Shown one piece after another: positions 32,741-41,833 of a DNA stretch of 64,000 bases; within the stretch, counting starts at the first letter, position 1; the number at the start of each line of letters is the position of its first letter. The translations under genes and the position numbers were made by a program. The notes under the pieces are model-generated. The model made no database searches and was not told the origin of the DNA. It saw only the letters and a program-made list of their open reading frames with translations. Origin of the DNA: Lachnospiraceae bacterium (GTDB lineage: Bacteria > Bacillota > Clostridia > Lachnospirales > Lachnospiraceae); contig JAIDFQ010000016.1 of NCBI GenBank assembly GCA_029054245.1, positions 1 through 64,000 of the forward strand, read 5' to 3'.

Positions 32741-35218
32741 CTTTTTTTCCTCCTGATTCTTTTCATTTTTTGCTTTATATTGTTCCCCAAAAACAGGAAC
32801 TTCTTCTTTTTCTGTCTCCTTAACCTGTATGGAGTTTCCTTCCGTCAGTTTCTTTCCCTCTTCATAATCATGAGATTTGAAACGTCTAAGGCGCAGCGCA
32901 TTTCCAACCACAAACAGACTGCTCAGGCTCATAGCCGCCGCCCCGAACATAGGATTTAATCTGATTCCAAAAATAGGATACCACACTCCTGCGGCAAGCG
33001 GAATACCAATGACATTATAAAAGAATGCCCAAAACAGATTTTCCTTAATGTTTGTAATGACTGCACGGCTTAAGCGAATCGCCGTGATCGCATCCGTGAG
33101 TCTGCTCTTCATCAGTATGATATCTGCGCTGTCAATAGCAACATCTGTACCAGCGCCAATGGCAATCCCTACATCAGCCGCAGCCAGTGCAGGCGCATCA
33201 TTGATGCCATCACCAATCATTGCCACTTTCTTTCCCTGATCCTGCAGCTTTCTGATTTCCTTTTCTTTATCCTCCGGAAGCACCTGGGCAACCACCTGGT
33301 TGATATTCAGCTTCTTTTGTACAGCCTGCGCTGTGCGGCGGTTGTCTCCGGTCAACATAACTACTTCTATTTTCATATCATGCAACTCGTCTATTGCTTT
33401 GATTGAAGAAGCCTTTATCGTGTCTGCAACTGCAATAATTGCCGACAGCTTTTGATTTACGGCAAATAGCAATGGCGTTTTACCATCCTCTGACAAAGTT
33501 TCCATGGCGCTTTTTTGATCTGCCGACAGTGCAATGCCATTTTCCTCCATAAATGCCATGTTTCCAGCAAGACACTTCTTTCCGACGCAGTTACCCACGA
33601 CGCCCTTTCCAAAAACAGCTTGAAAATCTTCCACTTTCGGGATAGCAATATCTTTTGCCTTGGCTTCGCTTACAATCGCTTCTGCAAGCGGATGTTCACT
33701 GGGCTTTTCTATTGCTGCCGCAAGGGCAAGCATCTGATCTTCAGTTAAATCCTTTTCAAAGCTGAGCACATCCGTAACTTTAGGTTTTCCTTCCGTAATA
33801 GTGCCGGTTTTATCCAATACCACTGTATCGATATCCCGTGCCGACTGTAGTGCATCGCCAGATTTGATTAAGATACCATTTTTTGCTCCTACACCGGTTC
33901 CCACCATAATTGCCACCGGCGTGGCAAGCCCAAGGGCACAAGGACAGGAAATCACCAGTACTGCAATGGCGCTGGATATAGCTGCTTCAAAACCGCCTCC
34001 TGCAATCATCCAGACAAAGAAGGTAATAACTGCTATTCCCATCACCGCCGGTACAAAAATACCAGCTATTTTATCCGCCATTCTGGCAATAGGCGCTTTG
34101 GAGGCGGATGCCTCCTCCACCAGACGGATAATCTGGGACAATGTTGTATCCTCTCCCACCTTTACCGCCTTGCAGACCAGCCGCCCTGCTTTGTTCATGG
34201 TGGCAGAAACCACCGTATCACCTGGCTGTTTCTCCACCGGAATACTCTCTCCTGTAATCGCCGCTTCATTGATACTGGATGTTCCTTCCACCACAATGCC
34301 GTCCACCGGAATAAGGCTTCCCGGCTTCACCACAAATAAATCATCCCGCAAAAGCTGTTTGGTTGGAATTTCTTTTTCCTCGCCATTTTCCATAAGGAGA
34401 ATTGCGGTTTTAGGCGACAGATCCATCAACTTCTCAATCGCCTCACTAGTCTTACCTTTCGATCTGGTCTCCAAGTATTTTCCTACCGTAATAAGCGCCA
34501 ATATCATTCCTGCCGATTCAAAGTACAAATCGGAAGCATACCGTGAAACCAGCGCGCCATCTCCATGCCCCAACCCAAAACCAATTCGGTAAATGGCAAA
34601 AATACCATATACCAGTGCGGCTCCTGATCCGATTGCAATCAGACTGTCCATATTCGGACTTAAATGAAAAAGCGTCTTAAACCCTGTCTGATAATATTTC
34701 CTGTTTACATAAATAATCGGCAGTGTCAGCAGAAACTGGGTAAAAGCAAAAGTAAGTGCGTTCTCATTACCATGGAAAAGCTGCGTAAACAGCTCTGGTA
34801 CGGGCAAATGCAGCCACATAAAAAACATATGATGCATAGATACAATCATCAGAAGGATCATAAAAATAATTGAAATGGTAAGTCTGCCCTTCATCTCCTT
34901 ATTTTCCTTTTTCCCTTTCAGCGACTCACGTGCTGACTGATCTTTTATATTTGCTGTTTCTGTCCTCTCTTCACGGCTCTCTTTCTTCCCGCTCTGGCTG
35001 TCTGTATGATTCAGGCTGGCGCCATATCCTGCTTTCTCTACCGCTTCTATAATCTGGCTCTCTGTGCAAAACGCTTCATCATAAGCCACCTGCATACTGT
35101 TTGTGAGCAGATTGACTGTAACCTCATCCATACCCGGCAGCTTCCTTACACTTTTTTCCACATGGGAGGAACAAGCCGAACAGGTCATGCCTGTCACCGC
35201 ATATTTTTCTTTTTTCAT
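32531..35218 (-). CDS. copA: Copper-exporting P1B-type ATPase with N- and C-terminal HMA domains
   Basis: The 895-residue protein exports copper from the cytosol. Domains: HMA1 with GMTCSACSSHVEK (residues about 3-66), transmembrane helices from about 115, actuator TITGES-like AAITGESIPVEK, CPC metal site ISCPCALGLATPVA in the membrane, phosphorylation motif DKTGTITEGKP, ATP-binding HPLAEAI, hinge GDGINDAPALAAADVG, then a charged linker and a second HMA domain (GMMCGHCTG) at about 830-895. The AGGAGG before the second HMA suggests that a chaperone gene became fused here. It is 92 nt downstream of csoR and should be derepressed with it. Confidence 0.93.
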   Translation of the reverse strand: MKKEKYAVTGMTCSACSSHVEKSVRKLPGMDEVTVNLLTNSMQVAYDEAFCTESQIIEAVEKAGYGASLNHTDSQSGKKESREERTETANIKDQSARESLKGKKENKEMKGRLTISIIFMILLMIVSMHHMFFMWLHLPVPELFTQLFHGNENALTFAFTQFLLTLPIIYVNRKYYQTGFKTLFHLSPNMDSLIAIGSGAALVYGIFAIYRIGFGLGHGDGALVSRYASDLYFESAGMILALITVGKYLETRSKGKTSEAIEKLMDLSPKTAILLMENGEEKEIPTKQLLRDDLFVVKPGSLIPVDGIVVEGTSSINEAAITGESIPVEKQPGDTVVSATMNKAGRLVCKAVKVGEDTTLSQIIRLVEEASASKAPIARMADKIAGIFVPAVMGIAVITFFVWMIAGGGFEAAISSAIAVLVISCPCALGLATPVAIMVGTGVGAKNGILIKSGDALQSARDIDTVVLDKTGTITEGKPKVTDVLSFEKDLTEDQMLALAAAIEKPSEHPLAEAIVSEAKAKDIAIPKVEDFQAVFGKGVVGNCVGKKCLAGNMAFMEENGIALSADQKSAMETLSEDGKTPLLFAVNQKLSAIIAVADTIKASSIKAIDELHDMKIEVVMLTGDNRRTAQAVQKKLNINQVVAQVLPEDKEKEIRKLQDQGKKVAMIGDGINDAPALAAADVGIAIGAGTDVAIDSADIILMKSRLTDAITAIRLSRAVITNIKENLFWAFFYNVIGIPLAAGVWYPIFGIRLNPMFGAAAMSLSSLFVVGNALRLRRFKSHDYEEGKKLTEGNSIQVKETEKEEVPVFGEQYKAKNEKNQEEKKMNKVMMIEGMMCGHCTGRVQKALEEIPGVESVTMSLENKSAEVVLDGQVTDEMLKTAVTEAGYEVTEIK

Positions 35219-35310
35219 AATCTACTCTCCCTTTTCTTTCTTCTTCATACTACTTAAACATTCCTTACGGACTTTATAACCGTTCTCGATGTTATCGAAA
35301 TTTACCCCGT

Positions 35311-35637
35311 TTATTTTAATTTCTTAACCAGTTCCATTGTCTCATCCATAATCTTATCATTCCCATTTAAGACCTCTTCCACTACACAGGTTTCTAAATG
35401 TTCCTTCAAAACAATGTAACCGAATCCTTGCAGGGCACTTTCTACCGCCGCGACCTGCGTAAGAATATCCCCGCAATAACGGTTTTCCTCCAGCATCCTG
35501 CCAATTCCATTTAGCTGCCCTATCATACGGTTCAGCCTGTTTTGAAGATTTTTGTGCTGTGCTTCGCTTCTGGGTGTATGTTTCATATGGCAACAATTAT
35601 CTGTATGATCCTCCCGATATCCATCTGGCTCTAACAT
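35311..35637 (-). CDS. csoR: CsoR-like copper-sensing repressor
   Basis: The 108-residue protein has the all-helical CsoR/RcnR fold (NLQNRLNRMIGQLNGIGRML, QVAAVESALQGFGYIVLKEHLETCV). The Cu(I) ligands of CsoR are visible: Cys in ENRYCGDIL, then His and Cys in KEHLETC. AGGAGG precedes the ATG. The first 20 or so residues, with HTDNCCH, are an unusual Cys/His-rich extension. Its operators lie in the operon promoter at 35691-35749. Confidence 0.9.
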   Translation of the reverse strand: MLEPDGYREDHTDNCCHMKHTPRSEAQHKNLQNRLNRMIGQLNGIGRMLEENRYCGDILTQVAAVESALQGFGYIVLKEHLETCVVEEVLNGNDKIMDETMELVKKLK

Positions 35638-35656
35638 ATCTATACCTCCTGTCTCC

Positions 35657-35673
35657 CGCAGGCAATGCCTGCG
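35657..35673 (-). promoter_or_regulatory. Small leader hairpin of the csoR transcript
   Basis: CGCAGGC-AAT-GCCTGCG is a perfect 7-bp stem with a 3-nt loop, about 20 nt upstream of csoR. It may stabilise or pause the leader; no function is established. Confidence 0.5.
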
Positions 35674-35690
35674 ATACTATGCAGCGTCAA

Positions 35691-35749
35691 AATACCCCCG
35701 GTGGGTATTTTCGTGTTTTTATAATATACCCCGTGGGGGTATTTGTCAA
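35691..35749 (-). promoter_or_regulatory. csoR-copA promoter with two copper-repressor operators
   Basis: On the minus strand TTGACA (35749-35744) and TATTAT (35726-35721) are 17 bp apart. The palindrome ATACCCC-G-TGGGGGTAT (35726-35742) fills the spacer, and a second copy, AATACCCCC...GGTGGGTATT, lies at 35691-35709 near the transcription start. Both match the GTA/TAC-rich GC-centred CsoR operator type. Confidence 0.82.
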
Positions 35750-35846
35750 GTATCCTGACCATTTTTTATCTCTATCATATACCTATCAAATTTTGCACTT
35801 ACGCTTTATTCTTCTAAATTTCATCCAGCAGCTTCTTATTAGAAAA

Positions 35847-35876
35847 ATGCTGCCAACCCTATCTAGTTGGCAGCAT
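35847..35876 (-). terminator. Terminator of the yqeY-like gene
   Basis: ATGCTGCCAAC (35847-35857) and GTTGGCAGCAT (35866-35876) form an 11-bp perfect stem with TTTTTC next on the minus strand, about 75 nt past the gene end at 35950. Confidence 0.85.
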
Positions 35877-35949
35877 CTACATCGCCTTCATCATATATCA
35901 ACGCACTTCAACCGTGCAATCCCTTTGCCGCACTCGTGTTATACAACGA

Positions 35950-36396
35950 TCAGCCCAGTATCTCTCCCACAATCTTATTGACCAGGCTGCCGTCTGCCCT
36001 GCCCTTGACTCTCGGCATAAGTTCCTTCATCACTTTTCCTTTATCCTTTCCTGAGGGCTCTGTAATGTCTAGTGCATCTAAGACCTCCTTAATCTGTAAG
36101 CGGATTTCTTCCTCACTCATTTCCTCTGGCGCAAACTCCTGATAAACGGCAAGCCTGATCTTGCAGGCTTCTTTGATATCTGTCCGATCCTCCGGCGCCA
36201 GTTCCATGGTTTCCCTGGTCTGTTTGATTTCCTTTTTGACCACCTCATATTCCTCTGCCTGGGTCAAATCTGCCCGCTTATCGATCGCCTTGTTCTTAAG
36301 CGCCGAAAGCAACATGGAAAGGGCATCCTTTCTGTCCTTATTTTTGCTTTTCATTGCCTCCATCATCTGTGAACGCACATCATCAATCATACTCAT
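35950..36396 (-). CDS. GatB/YqeY domain protein
   Basis: The 148-residue protein is the YqeY type: MSMIDDVRSQMMEAMKSKNK at the start, LSALKNKAIDKRADLTQAE in the middle, and LMPRVKGRADGSLVNKIVGE at the end, the tail domain shared with GatB where it helps bind tRNA. Its own function is unknown. AAAGGATGG precedes ATG 36396 at good spacing. It is downstream of holA, about 90 nt away on the same strand. Confidence 0.85.
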   Translation of the reverse strand: MSMIDDVRSQMMEAMKSKNKDRKDALSMLLSALKNKAIDKRADLTQAEEYEVVKKEIKQTRETMELAPEDRTDIKEACKIRLAVYQEFAPEEMSEEEIRLQIKEVLDALDITEPSGKDKGKVMKELMPRVKGRADGSLVNKIVGEILG

Positions 36397-36485
36397 TTTC
36401 ATTCCATCCTTTCTTTGTATGTATTTATGTGATTTCTTATTGTAAAAAGCTGGGTATATAGATATCAGTGTACATGTCTTACACT

Positions 36486-37469
36486 TCACTCTCCCGTACT
36501 GCTATACTGGATAATCAGCATTTCCACACTCATATTATCATTGAGCCTTCCTGTCTTAATTGCTTCTTCCGCTCCCACGCATGCCTCCACTGCATCCCGG
36601 ATTTCCTGCGTCTTAAAGCGCGAAGCCTGAACCACATATTTTCCTGCAACAAAGCCCGGCAAGCCTACCTTTTCTCCAATTGCTTTGTTGGGATAGCCTT
36701 TCCCTTTCAATTCCTTTACCTGCAGCAGGAGATTAAATTGCCTGGCAATCAGAAACAAAATTCGCATAGGCGGCTCCTTCTGCGCCAAAAGCTCATAGTA
36801 AAGTTCCAGTGCCTGTTTTTGCTTTTTATCCGCTATAGCGCTTACCATATCAAAAATATGATTGCCAATTCTTTTCGTGCAGATTTCTTCAATATCGGCT
36901 TCCGCAATGGCTTCTTTGTCCATACAATAACAAAATAGTTTCTCCGTTTCTTTTCGGATGTTTTCCATATCCGTTCCTGTTTTTTCTAGAAGGAACTGCA
37001 AAGCGCTTTCCGATATTTTTTTATTTTCCTTTTTCACCATCCCCAAAATCCACTTTTTCAATGTGTTTTCATCCTGAACGGCAAATTCTACCGCACAGCC
37101 CTTTGAGGACGCTGTTTTATAAAGGCGGCTTCTTTTGTCTACCTCTGTCTCAACAAATAAAAAAAACGTCGTATCCGGCAATGCAGACAGATACTCTGCC
37201 AGCTGTTCACCGCCGCTTTTGAATAGACCGCTGTTCTCCAACACGATTAGACGCCTGTCGGCAAAAAATGGAAGGGTTTCTGCCTGATCTATGACTTCTC
37301 CTACAGAAATATCCTTACCCTCGTAGTAATGGTAGTTCATGGTGTCATCACCAATGATGGCGATTTTGAGCCTGTCCCGATACTGCTTTCTTAAATACGC
37401 TTCCGTACCATAGAGAAGATAAATGTGATTAAATTGTCCTGATTTTATATCCTGAGTCAAACGTTGCAT
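36486..37469 (-). CDS. holA: DNA polymerase III delta subunit
   Basis: The 327-residue product is the clamp-loader delta subunit that opens the sliding clamp. It has the HolA layout: N-terminal LYLLYGTEAYLRKQYRD-like part (IYLLYGTEAYLR, GEVIDQAETLPFFADRRLIV), the middle KKWILGMVKKENKKIS, and a C-terminal collar domain (LLLQVKELKGKGYPNKAIGE, AGKYVVQASRF). ATG 37469 (MQRLTQDIKSG) has AGGAAAG upstream; an upstream ATG is without site. The divergent gene at 37616 lies across 146 nt. Confidence 0.88.
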   Translation of the reverse strand: MQRLTQDIKSGQFNHIYLLYGTEAYLRKQYRDRLKIAIIGDDTMNYHYYEGKDISVGEVIDQAETLPFFADRRLIVLENSGLFKSGGEQLAEYLSALPDTTFFLFVETEVDKRSRLYKTASSKGCAVEFAVQDENTLKKWILGMVKKENKKISESALQFLLEKTGTDMENIRKETEKLFCYCMDKEAIAEADIEEICTKRIGNHIFDMVSAIADKKQKQALELYYELLAQKEPPMRILFLIARQFNLLLQVKELKGKGYPNKAIGEKVGLPGFVAGKYVVQASRFKTQEIRDAVEACVGAEEAIKTGRLNDNMSVEMLIIQYSSTGE

Positions 37470-37615
37470 ATTCTTTCCTGTTTCTGTACAATAATTATTA
37501 TAAGTATACCACAAATGGGGTGGAGATACATTGAAAATTTATGATGCCATGATTATTGTCCCAGGAAATCATTTTCATTAAGTTGTTCTAAATAATAAAA
37601 GAAAGAAGGTATGAG

Positions 37616-38539
37616 ATGGCTAAGCGGATGTTGGATTGTTATGCTTCGGATTTTGAGGGGTTTTCTAAGGCGGATTTGTTGGAATCAATCGTGAAAAGTG
37701 AAGGGCGGGTGATTGCCTGTGAAACGATTGGTACAGTGCAGCCGATGTTGGTGGATGTGACCAATGCGGAGTTTGTATCAGCAATGGGGGCTGATATTCT
37801 GCTTCTTAATATGTTTGACGTAAAAAATCCTTATATCCAAGGGCTGCCGGAGGGTAAACCGGAGGATACCGTGCGGCTACTTAAGCAGCTGACGGGGCGT
37901 CCGGTGGGAATTAATTTGGAGCCGGTAGATGTCGGAAAAGAAGGTGAAACTTCTGATTTATGGAAAATGTCCGAGGGGCGGCGGGCTACTTTGGAAAATG
38001 CACAGCGCGCTTATGAGATGGGCGTGGATATGGTTCTTTTAACGGGTAATCCAGGGATGGGTGTCAGCAATGAAGGGATCGAAAGGACTTTGTCCTTATA
38101 TCGGGAAAAGCTAGGCGGCAAGATGATATTGGCTGCTGGAAAGATGCACGCGGCCGGTATTCTTACGGAAGCGACGGAACATATTATAACGAAGGAAGAT
38201 GTAAAGCGATTCCGAAAGGCTGGGGCTGATGTTCTGTTGTTTCCTGCGCCTGCTACAGTTCCGGGTATTACAGTAGACTACGTCAGGGAGCTCGTAAGCT
38301 ATGCGCATTCGCTGGGGGCACTGACAATCACTGCAATCGGCACTTCCCAAGAGGGCGCTGATGTGGATACGATACGACAAATTGCTTTGATGTGTAAAAT
38401 GACAGGGACGGATGTTCATCATTTGGGAGATGCCGGGTATGCGGGAATGTCATTACCAGAAAATATACAGGCGTATTCTGTTGCGATACGAGGAGTACGG
38501 CATACTTATCATAGAATGGCAGCTTCTATACAACGTTAA
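37616..38539 (+). CDS. TIM-barrel-like conserved protein (DUF7916-like), function unknown
   Basis: The 307-residue protein shows repeating beta-alpha units and glycine-rich turns (ADILLLNMFDVKNPYI, GRPVGINLEPVD, VDMVLLTGNPGMGVS, AGADVLLFPAPATVPGI, GTDVHHLGDAGYAGM), as in (beta/alpha)8 barrels. Similar proteins are often mislabelled as dehalogenase-like hydrolases. AAAGAAGG precedes the ATG. It has no clear partner gene nearby. It is G-rich in codon use compared with its neighbours. I do not assign a reaction. Confidence 0.6.
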   Translation: MAKRMLDCYASDFEGFSKADLLESIVKSEGRVIACETIGTVQPMLVDVTNAEFVSAMGADILLLNMFDVKNPYIQGLPEGKPEDTVRLLKQLTGRPVGINLEPVDVGKEGETSDLWKMSEGRRATLENAQRAYEMGVDMVLLTGNPGMGVSNEGIERTLSLYREKLGGKMILAAGKMHAAGILTEATEHIITKEDVKRFRKAGADVLLFPAPATVPGITVDYVRELVSYAHSLGALTITAIGTSQEGADVDTIRQIALMCKMTGTDVHHLGDAGYAGMSLPENIQAYSVAIRGVRHTYHRMAASIQR

Positions 38540-38583
38540 AGCAGGACTATTGATTGAAAAAGAGGAAAACCTTTTTGTCCCTT

Positions 38584-40794
38584 TCAATTCATTGACTCAA
38601 AGAACGTTTTTACTGTCATTTTATCGTTTTTGATGAGGACTGTGAGGGCCCCCGTTTGATTGGTTTGGTAGATTTGGCAGTCTGCCTGGATAAGACGGTC
38701 AACTAATTCGCTGTGGGGATGTCCGTATGGGTTGTTTTTGCCGGCAGAAATCAGGGCGATGCGTGGGGATGTTGTTTTCAGGAACACGTTTTCTGTGGAA
38801 TATTTGGAACCGTGGTGCGCTACTTTGAGAATGGTTATTGGCGTGGTTTTCTCTTTTTGCAAAAACCGGATCAGCATCTGTTCTCCTTCCCCTTCTATAT
38901 CTCCGGTGAGCATTGCGCTGAAATTGTTGCTGGCAAGAGAAAGTACGGTTGAATATTCGTTGGGATTTTTTGACGTGTATCCTTTTGTAGGATGTAGGCA
39001 GGTGATTGTCAATTGATTGTCGGTAATCTTCTGACCTGTGCTGATGTATGAAACAGGGATGCCTGACAAAGCTGCCAGATGTTCCAGTTCCAGATAGGCT
39101 TCTTCTTTTGCATTTTGAGATATGTCGGGCAGCACCAGATTCTTTATCATGATTCCTTGCAGCTTACCTGTTTCAATCAGTTCTTTGATTCCATTGCAAT
39201 GATCTTCATCGGGGTGGGTTATAAACACTGCTTCCAAGCAGGAAATTCCCTGTGATTTCAGGAAGGGCATGATTCTGTATTCGCCTACGTTACTGACAGA
39301 GGAACTACCTCCGTCTACCAGATAGCTGTTTCCATATTCATTTTTGATGCAAATGCAGTCTCCTTGTCCTACATCCAGAAAAGTAATTCTTAGACCTGAT
39401 CTTGTTGGAAGTATCATCAAAAAGACGGCAGAAAGCGCTATCCCCCAGCGCAGAATAAGGGAACCTTTTTTCTTTATAAGGGCGATAAGAAATAGAAACG
39501 AAAGGTATAGGACCATCTGCCATATTTGGGGTCTGCCAGACGTCAGGATACTTCCTGGAAGCATGTCGCAGATTGTGCAGGTCTCTTCGTATATTCTTAG
39601 GATTCCCTTGATCAGCAGTACAAAAGGCAGTACGGCGGGCGGACATAATATACTGCATGCTAAGAGAAGTAAGCCAGCTGCCATTAAAAAGCTCATTAAT
39701 GGAATCACCAGTAAATTTAGCAACACAGAGTAAACGGGAAACTGATAGTAAAACCATAAATAGATGGGAAGTGTGACAGTCATCATGGCAATGCTTCCAA
39801 GGAGCTTTTTCACTGCCGGATATATTGTTTGTTTTCCCTCCGTCAATGCTGGAATAATCAGACCGATTCCCAATACGCACCCGAAGGAAAACAGGAAGCC
39901 GCTGTGCTTAAGATAAAGAGGTTGATTTATGAGAATCAGGACGGCTGCCACCGCCACTGCCGAAAGCATGTCATAAGTCCGTTCTGTGATGACGGCACCC
40001 ATTTGCAGGGAAAACATGATGACAGCGCGGATAGCAGATACAGAAAATCCAGTCATTGTGCAATAAAGTACCATTGCCAGGGCTGATGCGGCTGCGGCTG
40101 CCTTCATGGGTACTCCGCATTTTCGCAGCAGCTTGTACAGCCCCATACCAAGCATGGAAATGTGCAGTCCTGAAATAGCCAGAATATGTGCGATTCCATT
40201 TCTCTGATAAAGCGCCTTAAGTTCCTTATCCATGCCTTCCTTTTCTCCTAACAGCATGGTCTGCATCATTGCTGCTTCCTGCTCTGGAAGATTTTCCGAA
40301 AGCTTCCTCGAAAAGAATCTTCTGATCTGATACGCCTTTTGCGTAAGGCTGTTATAGTTTTGTGATTTTGCTGAAATAACTGCCTGATTCAGGCGATAAG
40401 ATATTCCTAAGATCTGATAATAAGAATATGCATCAAATTGTCCCGGGTTGGATGCGCGTTCAAAACTTGCAAGCTTTCCTTTAAGCCGCACGATGCTGCC
40501 CATCTCCGGCTCTATTTGACCGGATTTTAAATAGCAGATTACCTTTCCGTTGCGAGAAACAGGCATCTTTTCCCTCTGTTCCCCGCTTTCCGAAGAAAAA
40601 AGCTTTAAATACAGCACCGTCACCGGTTCCTTTGTCTGTCTGACGATTTCCTTTTTGTATACTCTGCCCTCCACTGTAATCATTTCCCCCACAAATATAC
40701 CAAAATCCTGATATGGCGCAGGCTTTATGCTTACAATAAGATACAAGACGGCAGAAAGCATCAGACAGGCAAAGCAAAGCGGGCGTTTTGCCAT
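38584..40794 (-). CDS. comEC: ComEC/Rec2-type DNA-uptake membrane protein
   Basis: The 736-residue protein has the full ComEC layout: N-terminal transmembrane segments and OB-like domain (GRVYKKEIV, GKLASFERASNPGQFD), the competence core (LPEQEAAMMQTMLLGE, HILAISGLHISMLGMG), further transmembrane helices, and a C-terminal metallo-beta-lactamase-like domain (FLDVGQGDCICIKNEYG, HPDEDHCNGI, VAHHGSKYST, YGHPHSELV). AGGAGG precedes ATG 40794. ComEC forms the channel for single-stranded DNA. A ComEA-like gene lies 3.3 kb upstream on the same strand. Confidence 0.92.
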   Translation of the reverse strand: MAKRPLCFACLMLSAVLYLIVSIKPAPYQDFGIFVGEMITVEGRVYKKEIVRQTKEPVTVLYLKLFSSESGEQREKMPVSRNGKVICYLKSGQIEPEMGSIVRLKGKLASFERASNPGQFDAYSYYQILGISYRLNQAVISAKSQNYNSLTQKAYQIRRFFSRKLSENLPEQEAAMMQTMLLGEKEGMDKELKALYQRNGIAHILAISGLHISMLGMGLYKLLRKCGVPMKAAAAASALAMVLYCTMTGFSVSAIRAVIMFSLQMGAVITERTYDMLSAVAVAAVLILINQPLYLKHSGFLFSFGCVLGIGLIIPALTEGKQTIYPAVKKLLGSIAMMTVTLPIYLWFYYQFPVYSVLLNLLVIPLMSFLMAAGLLLLACSILCPPAVLPFVLLIKGILRIYEETCTICDMLPGSILTSGRPQIWQMVLYLSFLFLIALIKKKGSLILRWGIALSAVFLMILPTRSGLRITFLDVGQGDCICIKNEYGNSYLVDGGSSSVSNVGEYRIMPFLKSQGISCLEAVFITHPDEDHCNGIKELIETGKLQGIMIKNLVLPDISQNAKEEAYLELEHLAALSGIPVSYISTGQKITDNQLTITCLHPTKGYTSKNPNEYSTVLSLASNNFSAMLTGDIEGEGEQMLIRFLQKEKTTPITILKVAHHGSKYSTENVFLKTTSPRIALISAGKNNPYGHPHSELVDRLIQADCQIYQTNQTGALTVLIKNDKMTVKTFFESMN

Positions 40795-40893
40795 GTGTAT
40801 ACCTCCTGCATAACGCAGATTTCCTCTGCGATATGCGATTTCATTCAATTAAAAAATGTTTACAATGATATGCATTCGGGATGAGCAGAAAAC

Positions 40894-41817
40894 TTATTCG
40901 CCCACCAACTCCAGGTTTCTCTCAAAAACAGTGGAAAAACTAATATTTTCTTTATAATTTACGTTTGTATCACCGTTTATGGATATCTGAACTTTATTAA
41001 CATTGGAAAGCTCCACCAGCGAATTTATAATGGAGTAAATCGTCGCCTCCGATGTCACATTATAGATCTGTGTCAGGAACGTACTGTCCAGATTTACATA
41101 GCAGATACCATCCTTTACATTGACGCTCACAATCTTTGTATCAGGATTAATGGCGGGGAATGCTTTTTCCTCTGCAAGCGGTCCTGCAATCAACTGCTCC
41201 ATTACAAGTCTTTCCATTGCAATATTACTGTTATAGATTACCGGTCTGCTGACTGCCTTTAGTCCATCTCCGTTTTCATTCGCAAAATATAACGTCAGTT
41301 TCACCTTTTCATAGGTATTGATTTCATTTCCTGCATTATCGATGAACATGTCTGCATTCATAGTTCCAATGACGATGCCAGATGCATCCGTTAGCGGCTC
41401 CGACTTGATCTGGAAGCTAACATACTGTATTCCCTCAATCTGCGTAAGGGTCCTGACGATTGCCGCCCGCACCAATACCTCCGTTGTGACTGGCTGCAGT
41501 TTATAGTTCTCATCAAAGACCAGTGTCACCTGATCCTCCGCTATGCTGTAATCCAGTAAATTGAAACCGCCAGATAAAGGCGCTTTGTACTCCAGCTTTC
41601 CTGAGACAGTCCCAAGCTGTTCAATGAACTCAGAGACCAATTGTTCCTTATCTTCCGTCTCTGTCACATAATCCTGTGGATAAATCCCTGTTTCATCATT
41701 GTTTTCATAATAAATTCTGTACGTATATTTCTGGGTGGTATCATTCTGCTGCCCACAGGCACAGATTATTGTAAATAAAACCAGAAACAGGAAAACAATC
41801 CTTCCTTTATTTTTCAA
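40894..41817 (-). CDS. GerMN-domain lipoprotein
   Basis: The 307-residue protein has a lipoprotein signal (FLFLVLFTIICAC, Cys near residue 21) and at least one GerMN domain (VSVNVKDGICYVNLDSTFLTQ; LTLYFANENGDGLKAV), found in GerM spore-germination proteins and lipoproteins associated with cell-wall enzymes. It lies 16 nt downstream of the kinase gene, in one operon with the WalRK-like pair. It may influence envelope sensing; this is inferred from position. Confidence 0.82.
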   Translation of the reverse strand: MKNKGRIVFLFLVLFTIICACGQQNDTTQKYTYRIYYENNDETGIYPQDYVTETEDKEQLVSEFIEQLGTVSGKLEYKAPLSGGFNLLDYSIAEDQVTLVFDENYKLQPVTTEVLVRAAIVRTLTQIEGIQYVSFQIKSEPLTDASGIVIGTMNADMFIDNAGNEINTYEKVKLTLYFANENGDGLKAVSRPVIYNSNIAMERLVMEQLIAGPLAEEKAFPAINPDTKIVSVNVKDGICYVNLDSTFLTQIYNVTSEATIYSIINSLVELSNVNKVQISINGDTNVNYKENISFSTVFERNLELVGE

Positions 41818-41833
41818 TGTTATTGCACTCTCC

